From the NCBI GenBank assembly GCA_041581635.1, contig JBFICW010000008.1:13328-77327 (forward strand): a stretch of 64,000 nt of DNA, in the 5' to 3' direction. Position 1 is the stretch's first letter. Every line of letters begins with the position of its first letter. The translations under genes were made by a program, and so were the position numbers. The notes beneath the pieces are model-generated. The model searched no databases. It was given only the letters and a program-made list of their open reading frames with translations, and was not told where the DNA came from. Positions 1 through 9,633 of the stretch are shown piece after piece. This DNA is from Porticoccus sp041581635 (GTDB lineage: Bacteria > Pseudomonadota > Gammaproteobacteria > Pseudomonadales > Porticoccaceae).

Positions 1-1
1 G

Positions 2-271
2 CTCCCCACGGCGTTTACTGCTGATAACACAGACAGCCTTCTAGAGCAGGCTGCTCATCAATACATCAACCATCCACGCGGAGTAAGCTTTGAAAACTCT
101 GAACTTAAGGTATCCAGTATTTATCATTGGTACAAAGATGATTTTGGTGGAACCGACCAAGCGCTGATGGCTCATTTAATTAGTTATGCAGAACCCCCTT
201 TAGCCAAGCAGTTAAAGAACTATAACGGTGATATAGACCACCACTACAACTGGGCATTAAACAAACCCTGA
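2..271 (+). CDS. DUF547 domain protein, C-terminal part (partial)
   Basis: An open frame runs from the window edge to a TGA at 269-271 and encodes the last 89 residues of a protein that begins upstream. The motifs SIYHWYKDDFGG and the tail HHYNWALNKP match the C-terminal half of DUF547 proteins, usually secreted proteins of about 250-300 residues with unknown activity. Only this end is visible, so signal peptide and start cannot be judged. The next gene starts 121 bases downstream on the same strand. The family call is from remembered motifs. Confidence 0.75.
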   Translation, partial: LPTAFTADNTDSLLEQAAHQYINHPRGVSFENSELKVSSIYHWYKDDFGGTDQALMAHLISYAEPPLAKQLKNYNGDIDHHYNWALNKP

Positions 272-392
272 ACTAAATGCCATGAAAACTGAACGAATAA
301 CAAGCTTCGGCATCAGAACTATGAGGTTCAATATATAATCGGACAAAATCTCATAGACGTTGCAAAAAACTGTCATCAACACGGATAATTAG

Positions 393-941
393 ATGAACAT
401 TTTCACAGCAATAATGACTCTTTTTATCTTTCTGTCATTCAACGTATGTGCTGAAGAGGCAGAGAAAAACAACATCGACTGGACATCAAAAAAAGACATC
501 AAGGAGCACATTTTTTTTACTCTGGAGCCACAACGAGGAGAGGTCACCTACGGACCAAATTTTGCCCTTTCGAATGAAGTATCCAACGATGATTTCTCTG
601 AGGTTTACCTGATCAGGTCAATGAAAATAGATGATGAAGAGCTCTTCACTCTTCATATTACTGGCCTCTACCACGATAATGATTGGCGAAACTACACAAA
701 GGCAAAAACGGCTGAAGGAAACCAACTACCACTCGTTGTATTGGAAAAAACCAAACTATCCTGCGATGAAAAAGACCTCTGTCAATATGAAGAGAAGCTC
801 GCGATAAGGCTGGATTTTATTGATGTTGTCGACTCCATGACCACCCACCTTGAGATAATAATTTCCGGCAATAGAACGGACCATATAAAAATCCCCGGAA
901 ACTACTTTTTAGCCATGATGCAGTCTATAAAAGCAGAATAA
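393..941 (+). CDS. Hypothetical secreted protein
   Basis: A 182-residue protein with a typical Sec signal peptide: a short N-terminus, a hydrophobic stretch over residues 4-18 and a probable cleavage site after VCA near residue 20. The mature part is rich in acidic and beta-prone residues and has one cysteine pair (CDEKDLC, about residues 128-134) that could form a disulfide in the periplasm. I do not recognise the family. The ribosome-binding site is weak. It lies downstream of the DUF547 gene, but nothing else links the two. Confidence 0.6.
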   Translation: MNIFTAIMTLFIFLSFNVCAEEAEKNNIDWTSKKDIKEHIFFTLEPQRGEVTYGPNFALSNEVSNDDFSEVYLIRSMKIDDEELFTLHITGLYHDNDWRNYTKAKTAEGNQLPLVVLEKTKLSCDEKDLCQYEEKLAIRLDFIDVVDSMTTHLEIIISGNRTDHIKIPGNYFLAMMQSIKAE

Positions 942-1244
942 TTAAACCCTTTGATATCACATGACGCCATAGTAGCTTCTACTAGACAGTTTACTGCCAA
1001 CCATCCGACAACACCCGAACAACAGTAGATACTATTGAGGATGTGGATCGATCTGCGAGTGCTGCCAGTAAGGAGATACAATAGCAACACTGCACCAAGG
1101 CCGATTCCGCCTATGGCAGAGGTGTGCCAGGCTCGTCAACGCGGCCTTGCTAACGATGGTGTAACTACACGGGGAACCCCACCATTGAATTAACGCCGGT
1201 GCAGGGCATCGGCTATCAAGGGACATGGCGCGAAGGTTTTATTC
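942..1244. other. Intergenic stretch, nothing recognised
   Basis: About 300 bases between the secreted orphan and the convergent DUF4197 gene. Short open frames exist on both strands, but none has a good ribosome-binding site or a recognisable product. It may hold a decayed gene fragment; I could not identify one. Confidence 0.4.
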
Positions 1245-2006
1245 CTACTGACCAAATACCTTTTTCAGCAATGCAGTCGTTTGCTTAACAGGGTCTTTGC
1301 GGATGGCCGCCTCTTCCTTAGCCAAGTAATAAAAAATACCCTCCATTCCCTTATTAACCGTGTATTCGGTCAGATTGGCTTTAATATCTGGCACAAACGG
1401 AATCGTTTTATAGTTACTCATGATCGTGTCGTAGGTTTGCACCGCACCCACTTCACTCAAACTATTTTCTATTACCGGACGCATTTCATCGGCCAGTTGC
1501 GCGCTCATCTTCTCCTTAAAATAGTGCGTTGCTGAGTCGTCGGGGCCATTATAAATTTTCTTGGCATCATCGATGCTCATCTCGGTAATCGCCGCCCAAA
1601 AGAGCTGCTTGGCTTTCGGTGTCGCCGCTTCTGCACTACGGTTCAGTTTGGTTTCCAGCTCACTTAACATGAAGCCCATACCTACCGTATCGAGCAGGCT
1701 CTTTGCCTGCTGAATCTGGGCTGGCAGTGGAATATGAATCGTCTCATCTTGATTAAACCCCTCGGGCTTACCCAATTGAGTAACCACATTTTCGGTGCCC
1801 ACCTTCAGAGCATCTTTCAAACCCGCACTAATCTCCTCCACACTGAGTGCAGATAATGCGGTATCCGTAGCACTGTTCTCACTTTGGGGTTGAGTATTTA
1901 CAACGCTATCCAATACACTTTTACCGGTATCCCACCAACTACCGGCACTGGCCGGTAGTTGCAATATCATCAATGAAACGCCGGCTAAAACTGACATTTT
2001 TTTCAT
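1245..2006 (-). CDS. DUF4197 domain-containing protein
   Basis: A 253-residue exported protein. The first 22 residues form a signal peptide ending in PASA. The rest matches the DUF4197 family, including the segments LSVEEISAGLKDALKVGTEN near residues 54-73 and the C-terminal TVNKGMEGIFYYLAKEEAAI. The family is widespread in Proteobacteria and Bacteroidetes as a periplasmic or lipoprotein-like protein without an assigned activity. The start is an ATG preceded by GGGAGC. It is a single gene, divergent from rhlE. Confidence 0.85.
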   Translation of the reverse strand: MKKMSVLAGVSLMILQLPASAGSWWDTGKSVLDSVVNTQPQSENSATDTALSALSVEEISAGLKDALKVGTENVVTQLGKPEGFNQDETIHIPLPAQIQQAKSLLDTVGMGFMLSELETKLNRSAEAATPKAKQLFWAAITEMSIDDAKKIYNGPDDSATHYFKEKMSAQLADEMRPVIENSLSEVGAVQTYDTIMSNYKTIPFVPDIKANLTEYTVNKGMEGIFYYLAKEEAAIRKDPVKQTTALLKKVFGQ

Positions 2007-2159
2007 ATGAAGCTCCCAAGCCTTTATTACCTACAGGTAGCAATTAACACCAGACTAGCAGGCCAGCTGAAATCCCCCTAATAATTCTGTCAGAAATCTA
2101 TCGCCAACCCTTTATACTCCACTCCTCCACCGCCAACATCGACAGACAGAGATTGCTGA

Positions 2160-3524
2160 ATGAGTTTTTCCACCTTTGGTCTATGTCCCCAAATCCTTGC
2201 AGCTATTGCCGAACAGGGCTATGAGTTGCCAACGCCGATTCAGACCAAGGCAATACCCGCGGCAATTCAGGGAAAAGATGTCATGGCTGCGGCTCAAACG
2301 GGTACTGGAAAGACGGCGGGGTTTGTCCTACCGATCCTGGACAAACTCGCCAGAGGTAAAGGTGCCCAAGCCAACCACACCCGCGCTTTAATTCTAGCTC
2401 CGACTCGAGAGCTGGCAGCTCAAGTTGCTGAGAGCGTCGCAACCTATGGTAAATATTTACCACTGCGCTCTACCGTGGTCTATGGCGGTGTCAAAATAAA
2501 CCCCCAGATGATGAAACTGCGTAAGGGTGTCGATATTCTCGTGGCGACACCGGGACGCCTGTTAGACCTGCACCAACAAAATGCGGTGAAGTTTAACCAA
2601 TTGGAAATACTGGTATTGGATGAAGCCGACCGAATGCTGGATTTGGGGTTTATCACCGATATTAAAAAAGTGCTCGCACTATTACCGCGTCATCGTCAAA
2701 GTCTGATGTTCTCAGCAACCTTCTCTGACGACATTCGCAAACTCGCCAAGGGGTTGGTAGACAACCCCGTTGAGATCTCAGTCAATCCTAAAAACACCAC
2801 GGCAACTACCGTTAAACAGTGGATCTGCCCCGTTGATAAAAAACAAAAGCCCGCACTACTCATAGAGCTGATCAGACAAAATAAATGGGAGAGGCTTCTG
2901 GTCTTTACCAAGACCAAAAAAGGTGCCAACCAACTCACAAAATACTTAGCCAATGATGGGCTGAAAGCGGCGGCGATTCACGGAGACAAGAGTCAGGCAG
3001 TAAGAACAAAAACCCTCGAGGATTTCAAAAAAGGCGCGATTAAAATTTTAGTAGCCACCGATGTGGCTGCCCGGGGCCTGGACATCGACCAGCTCCCGCA
3101 GGTGGTCAATTTTGACCTGCCCATCGTAGCTGAGGACTATATACATAGGATAGGACGAACCGGTCGGGCTGGCTTAAAGGGGCAAGCAGTTTCACTGGTC
3201 AGTGCCGATGAATTCAAACAGCTGACGGATATTGAACAGTTGATAAAACAGCTATTAACTCGAAAACTAATGGATGGATTTGAACCAGACCACAATGTCC
3301 CAGAATCAAAATTAGACCTACGCCCGAGAAAACCCAAAAAGCCTAAAAAACCCAAAAATCCAAATAAACCAAAAACTGACCAACAAACGGGCATACGTCC
3401 CGGGGGAAAACTTAGAAGTAAATCCGGTGGTCAAAAGCCTGGCGTAAAAAACAGGACGCGCTCGACGGACAATACGGCAGGCGGAAAATCAGGTAACAAA
3501 AAGAAGAGGCCAACGCGTCGTTAG
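2160..3524 (+). CDS. rhlE: DEAD-box ATP-dependent RNA helicase RhlE
   Basis: A 454-residue cytoplasmic RNA helicase acting in ribosome assembly and RNA turnover. The motifs appear in order: PTPIQ (Q motif, about residue 24), AAQTGTGKT (Walker A, 44-52), PTRELA, TPGRL, DEAD (about 154), SAT, ATDVAARGLDI and HRIGRTGR (about 330). After the two RecA domains comes a basic, low-complexity tail from about residue 385 with repeated KPK units, as is usual for RhlE-type proteins that use the tail to hold RNA. The tail is encoded by an A-rich imperfect repeat near 3330-3380. It is convergent with yajD. Confidence 0.93.
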   Translation: MSFSTFGLCPQILAAIAEQGYELPTPIQTKAIPAAIQGKDVMAAAQTGTGKTAGFVLPILDKLARGKGAQANHTRALILAPTRELAAQVAESVATYGKYLPLRSTVVYGGVKINPQMMKLRKGVDILVATPGRLLDLHQQNAVKFNQLEILVLDEADRMLDLGFITDIKKVLALLPRHRQSLMFSATFSDDIRKLAKGLVDNPVEISVNPKNTTATTVKQWICPVDKKQKPALLIELIRQNKWERLLVFTKTKKGANQLTKYLANDGLKAAAIHGDKSQAVRTKTLEDFKKGAIKILVATDVAARGLDIDQLPQVVNFDLPIVAEDYIHRIGRTGRAGLKGQAVSLVSADEFKQLTDIEQLIKQLLTRKLMDGFEPDHNVPESKLDLRPRKPKKPKKPKNPNKPKTDQQTGIRPGGKLRSKSGGQKPGVKNRTRSTDNTAGGKSGNKKKRPTRR

Positions 3525-3547
3525 AAGACTGACACTCCAATAAACTT

Positions 3548-3937
3548 TTAGTGATTACCGTTTGACTCGTCACCCTTCAATAACTCGCTAAGCCCTGCAA
3601 AGGGGTTATGAGTTGCAGCACTTTTCTCAGTATCCGTCGACGTATTACCGCCATCGGCTTCGGTGTAGCGCGAGTGTTCATTATCGTGGCAGTAGAGACA
3701 CAATAACTCCCAATTGCTGCCATCTGCCGGGTTATTGTCATGATTGTGATCACGGTGATGTACCGTCAATTGGCTGAGGTTTTGCCGGGTAAACTCTCGA
3801 GCACAACGGCCGCACACCCAGGGATACATTTTCAAGGCCCGTTCACGGTAGCCTTTTTCTCGCTCCTCCCGAGCACGACGAGCTTCGGCAACCACACTGC
3901 TAAGTTTGCTAGAGGATTTATCTGAGGGCATATTCAC
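3548..3937 (-). CDS. yajD: YajD family HNH nuclease
   Basis: A 129-residue small HNH-type protein. The two zinc-ligand pairs CGRC (about residues 42-45) and CLYC (about 81-84) frame a central VHHRDHNHDNNP, which carries the histidines of the beta-beta-alpha metal fold. YajD homologues are conserved in gammaproteobacteria and presumed to be nucleases, but no substrate is known. The Lys/Arg/Glu-rich N-terminus is typical. It ends 23 bases from the convergent rhlE gene and is probably its own transcription unit. Confidence 0.88.
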   Translation of the reverse strand: MNMPSDKSSSKLSSVVAEARRAREEREKGYRERALKMYPWVCGRCAREFTRQNLSQLTVHHRDHNHDNNPADGSNWELLCLYCHDNEHSRYTEADGGNTSTDTEKSAATHNPFAGLSELLKGDESNGNH

Positions 3938-3993
3938 CCCCCAGTTTTGCCTTAATCATAAATAACGCCCTTATTTCCACTGACTCAAACCCA

Positions 3994-5049
3994 TTAAACC
4001 GGCGTCGCCAATAACTCATTCAGGTGGTTATCGACCTGCTCGGTATAGCTTGGATCCATGCCGAAAAGCCCCAAATGTCCCCAGTCGGTATCGATCACTC
4101 TAAATTCACTATTCGGCACCATTTTCTGGTGATCTTCGCAGTCTCTGGGAGGAAAAAACATATCGGAACTAATGGGCATGACAAACATTTTTGCTTTAAT
4201 TCGACCCAAAGCATCTTCGAGGTTGCCACCCGTAATTCTGCTCACGTCCCCTCTTTGCCATTTCCAGGCCATGCACAACAAATTATTTGGATCCATGGGT
4301 AAGAAATACCCTTGAGTAAACCCTACATAAAAATCTGCAAGGGAAGAAAAACCTAATTCACGCCATAGCTCTTTCTTAAACATCTCTGTGCTATAACCCA
4401 TCACAGACCAGAGGTCGGCATGCCGACGCAACCCGCAATGAACGTCATTTGAATCTGAATACCAACCATTATGCCAAGCCGGGTCAGAGGTTATGGCCTC
4501 ATTTAATGTCTTGGTGAATAAGAAATCATGGGGGGTATTCTTCGCCGTTCCGGCAATAGCTGCCGCCCGCTTAACCATGTCCGGGTAGCGCACAGCCCAC
4601 TCCCAGGTCTGCTGGGCACCCATCGACCCGCCGACAACCAGCGCCAATGAATCGATACCATACTTTTCAGTGAGCAACCGGTGCTGCGCGCGAACATCAT
4701 CACCAATTCTCACCCGCGGGAAGGCTGCCGCTCCAAGTGGTGGCGGTGTGTTATGAGGCGACGTGGATAAACCATTACCGATCTGATTGATGATAATGAC
4801 AAAGTATTTATCGGGGTCAATGGCTCGCCCCTGACCGACGTAGACCTGTTCCATAATTTTACTGGTACCGGAATACCAGGTAGTCATCAAAATGACGTTA
4901 TCTTTATCTGTGTTTAATGCACCAAATGTTGAATACGCCAGCTGGCAGTTTCTGATAGTCCCGCCACTCTCTAATTGAAAATCACCCAGGTCAAAAAGCT
5001 CAAAGGAGCCATGATTCTCCTGCGAGTAGTACTCATTTGTCATCTTCAT
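3994..5049 (-). CDS. Alpha/beta-hydrolase of the homoserine O-acetyltransferase (MetX-like) family
   Basis: A 351-residue alpha/beta-hydrolase. The nucleophile elbow GGSMGAQQ puts the catalytic serine near residue 142; the acid is probably in PISSDMFF near residue 290 and the histidine in TDWGHLGLFG near 320. The early LAYSTFGALN and INQIGNG segments are those of the MetX group. True MetX usually reads GGSMGGMQ at the elbow, so I call the family and not methionine synthesis. There is no methionine gene nearby. Start ATG has GGAGC about eight bases upstream. Confidence 0.8.
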   Translation of the reverse strand: MKMTNEYYSQENHGSFELFDLGDFQLESGGTIRNCQLAYSTFGALNTDKDNVILMTTWYSGTSKIMEQVYVGQGRAIDPDKYFVIIINQIGNGLSTSPHNTPPPLGAAAFPRVRIGDDVRAQHRLLTEKYGIDSLALVVGGSMGAQQTWEWAVRYPDMVKRAAAIAGTAKNTPHDFLFTKTLNEAITSDPAWHNGWYSDSNDVHCGLRRHADLWSVMGYSTEMFKKELWRELGFSSLADFYVGFTQGYFLPMDPNNLLCMAWKWQRGDVSRITGGNLEDALGRIKAKMFVMPISSDMFFPPRDCEDHQKMVPNSEFRVIDTDWGHLGLFGMDPSYTEQVDNHLNELLATPV

Positions 5050-5150
5050 GCTCCTTTATCAGGATTCACAGATTAGCGGTGAAGAACCACAAATGCGTAT
5101 GGTTTAACGCATTAGCAACACCTACCCGACGTAGGAGAATACGGCGAAAT

Positions 5151-5978
5151 CTATAAAAGCTCCACCCCGTAAGGTGTTTCCAGCTTCATGCGCCACTGCG
5201 CCTTAACTTTGTAGACCCAGCCCTGTACCTCGAGCTTCCGTCCAAGGAGATGAGAGAACCACGCTTTAGTAAATCGGTGGTGATGCTCTGAATAGATCAT
5301 CACAGAAATATTGTCATCTAACGTCAGTCGCCAGTGCTTACCCAGGTGAACGCCTGTCACCACCCCCTGAATCCTATGGAAGCCACCCCGCCTAATGGCT
5401 TTGGCTTCCAACGGTAAAAGCCCCTTGTCGCCCCACAACCCCAGTCTGGCACCCCTGGCCCTCTGTTCTGCTGCTGCAAAGCATTCAGCCAACGTCAGGT
5501 TAGGGGGTATCGCCACATGGTAAGCCAAACCCTGTTGTAATAACTGCTGTTCAAGGCTTTGTCCCAGGTCGTTGTAAATATGCCCCAACCAGCGCCCGTA
5601 ACGATCTTTGGTTTGGGTATCCAGTAATAACTCAATGTGCCGAGACTGCTGAACAAATTCACTGACCGCTTGCCGGGCACGACGAGAAAATGGTTCGCCC
5701 GGCCTACCATCACGCCCCATCTCCGTGGCATTTATACCCACTAGGCGTATTTTGCGACCATCGGACAGTGTCAGGGTGTCGCCATCATAAATTCTGGCAA
5801 CGCGAACCACCTCGGTTTTAGCAAATGGGGCACAGTATTTAGGCGAAGCAGGAGAAGGAGAAAGGGCGCTATCGGCAACACCAGGGGTAATAAAACCAAA
5901 TGTAGTCAGTACAAAAACAAAAAAAACGCTCAAGGCGTGAGCCAGGAGCGTTTTTTCGCTGCCTCGAAAGGCAAACAT
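5151..5978 (-). CDS. Secreted thermonuclease (SNase) family protein
   Basis: The frame is open far upstream, through rpmE, but the sensible start is the ATG at 5978, just after the rpmE stop; it gives 275 residues. The N-terminus is a signal peptide (hydrophobic about residues 11-35). The SNase domain follows with IYDGDTLTL, IRLVGINATE and DRYGRWLGHIY, containing the glutamate and arginine of the active site. The position equal to Asp40 of the staphylococcal enzyme is Asn, as in many family members. A C-terminal OB-like stretch of about 80 residues is extra. It likely shares a transcript with rpmE (7-base gap). Confidence 0.82.
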   Translation of the reverse strand: MFAFRGSEKTLLAHALSVFFVFVLTTFGFITPGVADSALSPSPASPKYCAPFAKTEVVRVARIYDGDTLTLSDGRKIRLVGINATEMGRDGRPGEPFSRRARQAVSEFVQQSRHIELLLDTQTKDRYGRWLGHIYNDLGQSLEQQLLQQGLAYHVAIPPNLTLAECFAAAEQRARGARLGLWGDKGLLPLEAKAIRRGGFHRIQGVVTGVHLGKHWRLTLDDNISVMIYSEHHHRFTKAWFSHLLGRKLEVQGWVYKVKAQWRMKLETPYGVELL

Positions 5979-5985
5979 TATAGCG

Positions 5986-6201
5986 TTACTTCTTGGCAGA
6001 ACGACCCGCAAAACGTTTGTTAAAGCGATCGATTCGACCACCGGTATCAGCAACTTTCTGCTTGCCGGTATAGAATGGGTGGCACTGGGAGCACACATCA
6101 ATGTGGATGCTGTCAACCAGGGTGGAACCAACTTCAACAACGTTGCCACAGCTGCATGTTGCAGTCAGCTGACCATAATTTGGGTGGATTTCAGTTTTCA
6201 T
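5986..6201 (-). CDS. rpmE: 50S ribosomal protein L31
   Basis: A 71-residue zinc-type L31 of the large ribosomal subunit. It begins MKTEIHPNYGQLTATC and has the zinc ligands CSC near residue 16 and CSQC near residue 37, followed by the signature HPFYTGKQK. I chose the ATG at 6201 because E. coli L31 aligns from there; a GTG two codons earlier is also possible, and the GAGG box fits either. The retained cysteines mark the zinc-containing form. It is divergent from priA, the usual arrangement. Confidence 0.95.
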   Translation of the reverse strand: MKTEIHPNYGQLTATCSCGNVVEVGSTLVDSIHIDVCSQCHPFYTGKQKVADTGGRIDRFNKRFAGRSAKK

Positions 6202-6362
6202 GTGCACTTAGCCTCAATGTCTTGCATACCGCCACCCAATCATCATACTGTTGAGTACCATATGCCGCTTTCAAACGAAGCGCGCATACTACCAGAAAAC
6301 ACCGCGCATTCAAGGTTTCAGCACAAATACTCAGCAATGCAGTCACAAGTGACCAGTAATAG

Positions 6363-8582
6363 ATGACCAGTGATACAACACCAACAATTTACCGCGTAGC
6401 AGTGCCATCGCCCCTTCGGCGTTTGTTTGACTACCTGCCACCCTCTAACACCCCTCACACCCTGTTGCCCGGCGTCAGAGTTTTGATCTCGTTTGGCCGG
6501 CGCAAGGTGGTGGGCATTATCGTCTGCACCACACAGCAGAGCAGCGTTTCACTGTCACGGTTAAAGCCTATCGACAGTGTTCTCGATGCCGCGCCACTGG
6601 TGCCGCAGAAGCTCTTTAACTTATACAAATGGGCCGCCCATTATTACCAGCACCCCGTTGGAGACGCCCTCAGCAGTGCCCTGCCCGCTCTGCTGCGCAA
6701 AGGTGAAGCCATACCAGAACAGACTGAAACCCACTGGCAACTCACCGAGCATGGCAAGGGCTTACCAGAATCTGCGCTGAGCAGGGCACCCAAACAACAA
6801 CAGGCACTCAACCTGTTACAGCAGAATGGCACCGTCAGCAAAGACGAATTTAAGCGGCGTAATCTCTCCAGCACCGTATTGCGGCAGCTGGAACAAAAAA
6901 ACTTAATCGCAGCGATCGAGGTTCAGCAACACACCCCGAGTCTCAATCTGGAAAACCTGCTTTCAGAACAACCTTTAACGCTCTACCCGGAACAGCAACA
7001 GGCACTGGACAAGATTAACCTGCATGGTTTTAACCCCTACCTGCTTCACGGTGAAACCGGCAGTGGCAAAACCGAAGTGTATTTACAGGCCATCGAAAAA
7101 ATTCTGAGATACGGTAAACAGGCGCTGATTTTAATTCCTGAGATCAGCCTGACGCCCCAAACCCAACGCCGCTTTCAAGTACGCTTTAACTGCCCCATCG
7201 CCGTATTACATTCAGGCCTCACTGACCGGGAAAGAACGCTCGCCTGGGATGCGGCGCGCACTGGCCAAGCACCGATTGTGCTGGGTACCCGGTCTGCCAT
7301 TTTTACCCCGTTAAAAACTCCCGGTTTATTGATCGTCGATGAAGAACACGACAGCTCGTTTAAACAACAGGATGGCTTTCGCTACTCGGCCAGAGACCTC
7401 GCCGTTATTCGCGCCCACCGGGAATCCATACCATTGATCCTAGGATCCGCCACCCCCTCGCTGGAATCTCTGTACAACTGTGAACAGGGGCGCTACACCA
7501 AACTTGTGCTGAATTGTCGACCGGGGAATGCGGTGCAACCGCGCTGGCAACCCGTTGATATCCGCAAGGCGAACCTATCCAGCGGTTACTCCCGCGAATT
7601 GATTACAGCCATGACCGAAACACTGGCGGCTGGCAATCAGGTCCTGGTGTTTCTCAACCGCCGTGGCTTTTCCCCCACACTCAGCTGCCACGAGTGCGGC
7701 TGGATTTCCAACTGCCACCGCTGCGAAGCCAGACTGACTGTACACCGTAGCCCCAACCGACTGCTCTGTCATCACTGCGAACATCTGGAACCAATCCCCA
7801 CCAGCTGCCCGTTTTGTCACAGCCCAAAACTACAATGTATTGGCCAGGGAACCGAGCGCAGTGAAGAAACGCTCGAAGCGATGTTTCCCGACACACCAAT
7901 TATCCGGGTAGACCGCGACACCACACGCCGCAAACAAGCGATGCAAGCCGTTGTAGATCAGGTGAATCTCGGTGAACCCTGTATTCTTATTGGCACTCAG
8001 CTACTCGCCAAAGGCCATCATTTCCCCAATGTCACACTGGTAGCCATACTGGATGCCGATGGCGGATTATTCAGCCCCGACTTCCGAGCGCCGGAAAAAA
8101 TGGGCCAGTTGATCACTCAGGTTGCAGGACGCGCTGGCCGGGGAGAAAAGCCCGGCACAGTGATTCTGCAAAGCCACCACTGCGACCACCCGTTAATCGC
8201 CACACTCACTCGTCAGGGCTATAGCGCTTTTAGCGAAGAACTCATCAGGGAGCGTCAGCTAACTCAACTTCCCCCCTACCGACATATGGCACTGATTCGT
8301 GCCGAAGCCGTCAATGGTGAAGCCGCCATACAATTTCTTAACTTTGTTCGACAATCTGCAGAGCGATTATTACCCGCCACGAACAAAACCAGCTATCTGG
8401 GGCCACTCCCCGCCCCAATGGAAAAACGTAGTGGCCGGTTTAGGCACCAACTGAGCATTATTTGCAGTGAACGCCCCGTCTTGCAAAAAATGATGGCTGC
8501 ACTCTGCCAGGAACTGGAACAATCACAGTTGGCCAAACGGGTACGCTGGTCGATCGATGTCGATCCTCAGGACATGACCTAG
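6363..8582 (+). CDS. priA: Primosomal protein N' (replication restart helicase PriA)
   Basis: A 739-residue superfamily 2 DNA helicase that reloads the replisome at stalled forks. The N-terminal 3'-end-binding domain begins with YRVAVPSPLRRLFDYLPP. Helicase motifs include GETGSGKTE (about 229-237) and DEEH (about 326). Four cysteine pairs between residues about 441 and 485 (CHECGWISNCHRC and later CHHC, CPFC) form the two zinc sites typical of PriA. Length is normal for the family. It is transcribed away from rpmE. Confidence 0.96.
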   Translation: MTSDTTPTIYRVAVPSPLRRLFDYLPPSNTPHTLLPGVRVLISFGRRKVVGIIVCTTQQSSVSLSRLKPIDSVLDAAPLVPQKLFNLYKWAAHYYQHPVGDALSSALPALLRKGEAIPEQTETHWQLTEHGKGLPESALSRAPKQQQALNLLQQNGTVSKDEFKRRNLSSTVLRQLEQKNLIAAIEVQQHTPSLNLENLLSEQPLTLYPEQQQALDKINLHGFNPYLLHGETGSGKTEVYLQAIEKILRYGKQALILIPEISLTPQTQRRFQVRFNCPIAVLHSGLTDRERTLAWDAARTGQAPIVLGTRSAIFTPLKTPGLLIVDEEHDSSFKQQDGFRYSARDLAVIRAHRESIPLILGSATPSLESLYNCEQGRYTKLVLNCRPGNAVQPRWQPVDIRKANLSSGYSRELITAMTETLAAGNQVLVFLNRRGFSPTLSCHECGWISNCHRCEARLTVHRSPNRLLCHHCEHLEPIPTSCPFCHSPKLQCIGQGTERSEETLEAMFPDTPIIRVDRDTTRRKQAMQAVVDQVNLGEPCILIGTQLLAKGHHFPNVTLVAILDADGGLFSPDFRAPEKMGQLITQVAGRAGRGEKPGTVILQSHHCDHPLIATLTRQGYSAFSEELIRERQLTQLPPYRHMALIRAEAVNGEAAIQFLNFVRQSAERLLPATNKTSYLGPLPAPMEKRSGRFRHQLSIICSERPVLQKMMAALCQELEQSQLAKRVRWSIDVDPQDMT

Positions 8583-8711
8583 CCCGTCGACATCAAGAGA
8601 ATAGGTGTAGATATCACAACACTTCATATAAGCTCTGGAAGACCGGCTGGCTTCTCAATACAATAGCGACCACGTGCTATTCAGGTACTATCAAGGAATA
8701 TAGACAATCGC

Positions 8712-9290
8712 ATGACCAGGGATTACGCCAAAAAATCTAGCGGACGCAGAACCACCAACAAACGTCAGACAAAAAAACGCACCGCTAAACAGAGCGCTCC
8801 CGGCTGGCTATGGCTGCTGGCCGGTGTACTGATCGGTGCGCTTATCATGGCATTAATGCAATTGTCGGAAGTGTCCCCCGAGGACGTGGCAAAGGCCGCC
8901 AAAGAAACAGACGCGAGCTCGCAAAATGAAGTTCAAGAAGACAGCGGCACCAAGCCCCGGTTTGACTTCTACACCCTGCTGCGCGATTCCGAAGTCATCG
9001 TTCCCGACACCCCGGACACCAAACAGCCATCAAATCATCCCGTGCACTCTGATGAAGTCTTCCTGTTACAGGTCGGCTCCTTTAAAAACAGCCACGATGC
9101 CGACAGCCTGCGCGCCCGTCTGCTACTACTAAACCTCAGCGCCAGCATAGAAACCGTCAGTCCTCGTCGCAACGAAACCTGGCACAGAGTATTAGTCGGC
9201 CCCTTTAGTGATCGAGCAGAACTCGCAGATGCAAGAAGCAGACTGTCGGGCAATGGCATCGACTCACTATTGCTGAAGCGAAAACAGTAG
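8712..9290 (+). CDS. ftsN: SPOR domain-containing cell-division protein (FtsN-like)
   Basis: A 192-residue bitopic membrane protein. A basic cytoplasmic N-terminus (residues 1-32, rich in Lys and Arg) is followed by one membrane segment (about 33-53), a flexible periplasmic linker and a C-terminal SPOR domain (about 116-190) beginning VFLLQVGSFKNSHDAD. SPOR domains bind glycan strands lacking stem peptides at the septum. The layout and the place after priA match FtsN of Pseudomonas-type genomes, where argS often sits between them; argS is absent here. FtsN function is inferred. Confidence 0.82.
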   Translation: MTRDYAKKSSGRRTTNKRQTKKRTAKQSAPGWLWLLAGVLIGALIMALMQLSEVSPEDVAKAAKETDASSQNEVQEDSGTKPRFDFYTLLRDSEVIVPDTPDTKQPSNHPVHSDEVFLLQVGSFKNSHDADSLRARLLLLNLSASIETVSPRRNETWHRVLVGPFSDRAELADARSRLSGNGIDSLLLKRKQ

Positions 9291-9586
9291 TCCTACCCGC
9301 GAAACATATACACTACCTCTGAATGTCATATCCAGAGATAAACCTTCAAAGTAATATAGTGCACATATCCCAATAACGAGTGTTTATACCTCTTACCCTA
9401 ATAAGCCTCAGATGGAGGTGATACACCAATCTAAAACTTGGCTTAACTTGGTGAGGGAATAAAATTTACTTCACCATTAAATTCGGCAGTACTTAAGTAA
9501 AGGAGCAGGCTGTAAAACCACCGCCCTGCTATGATTTTTAGACTTTCATGTGAAGCATTACTATCACAAAATTTCAGAGATAAGCG
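9291..9586. other. Intergenic stretch, nothing recognised
   Basis: About 300 bases between ftsN and the mgtC-like gene. It is AT-rich with no convincing open frame. A promoter for the mgtC-like gene is likely somewhere here, but I could not pick one with confidence. No riboswitch core recognised. Confidence 0.4.
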
Positions 9587-9633
9587 ATGAATATTGAATC
9601 ACTTTTTTCTATCTCACCTTTAGCTGGGGAGCA

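Noticed and set aside
1032..1226. Short minus-strand frames between the secreted orphan and the DUF4197 gene
   Set aside because: No ribosome-binding site and no similarity I can name; listed only as an unexplained gap.
3320..3400. A-rich repeat in rhlE as a CRISPR or regulatory repeat
   Set aside because: It encodes the KPK-rich basic tail of the helicase, common in RhlE proteins.
4503..4706. A 67-codon frame inside the MetX-like gene
   Set aside because: Out-of-frame shadow on the same strand.
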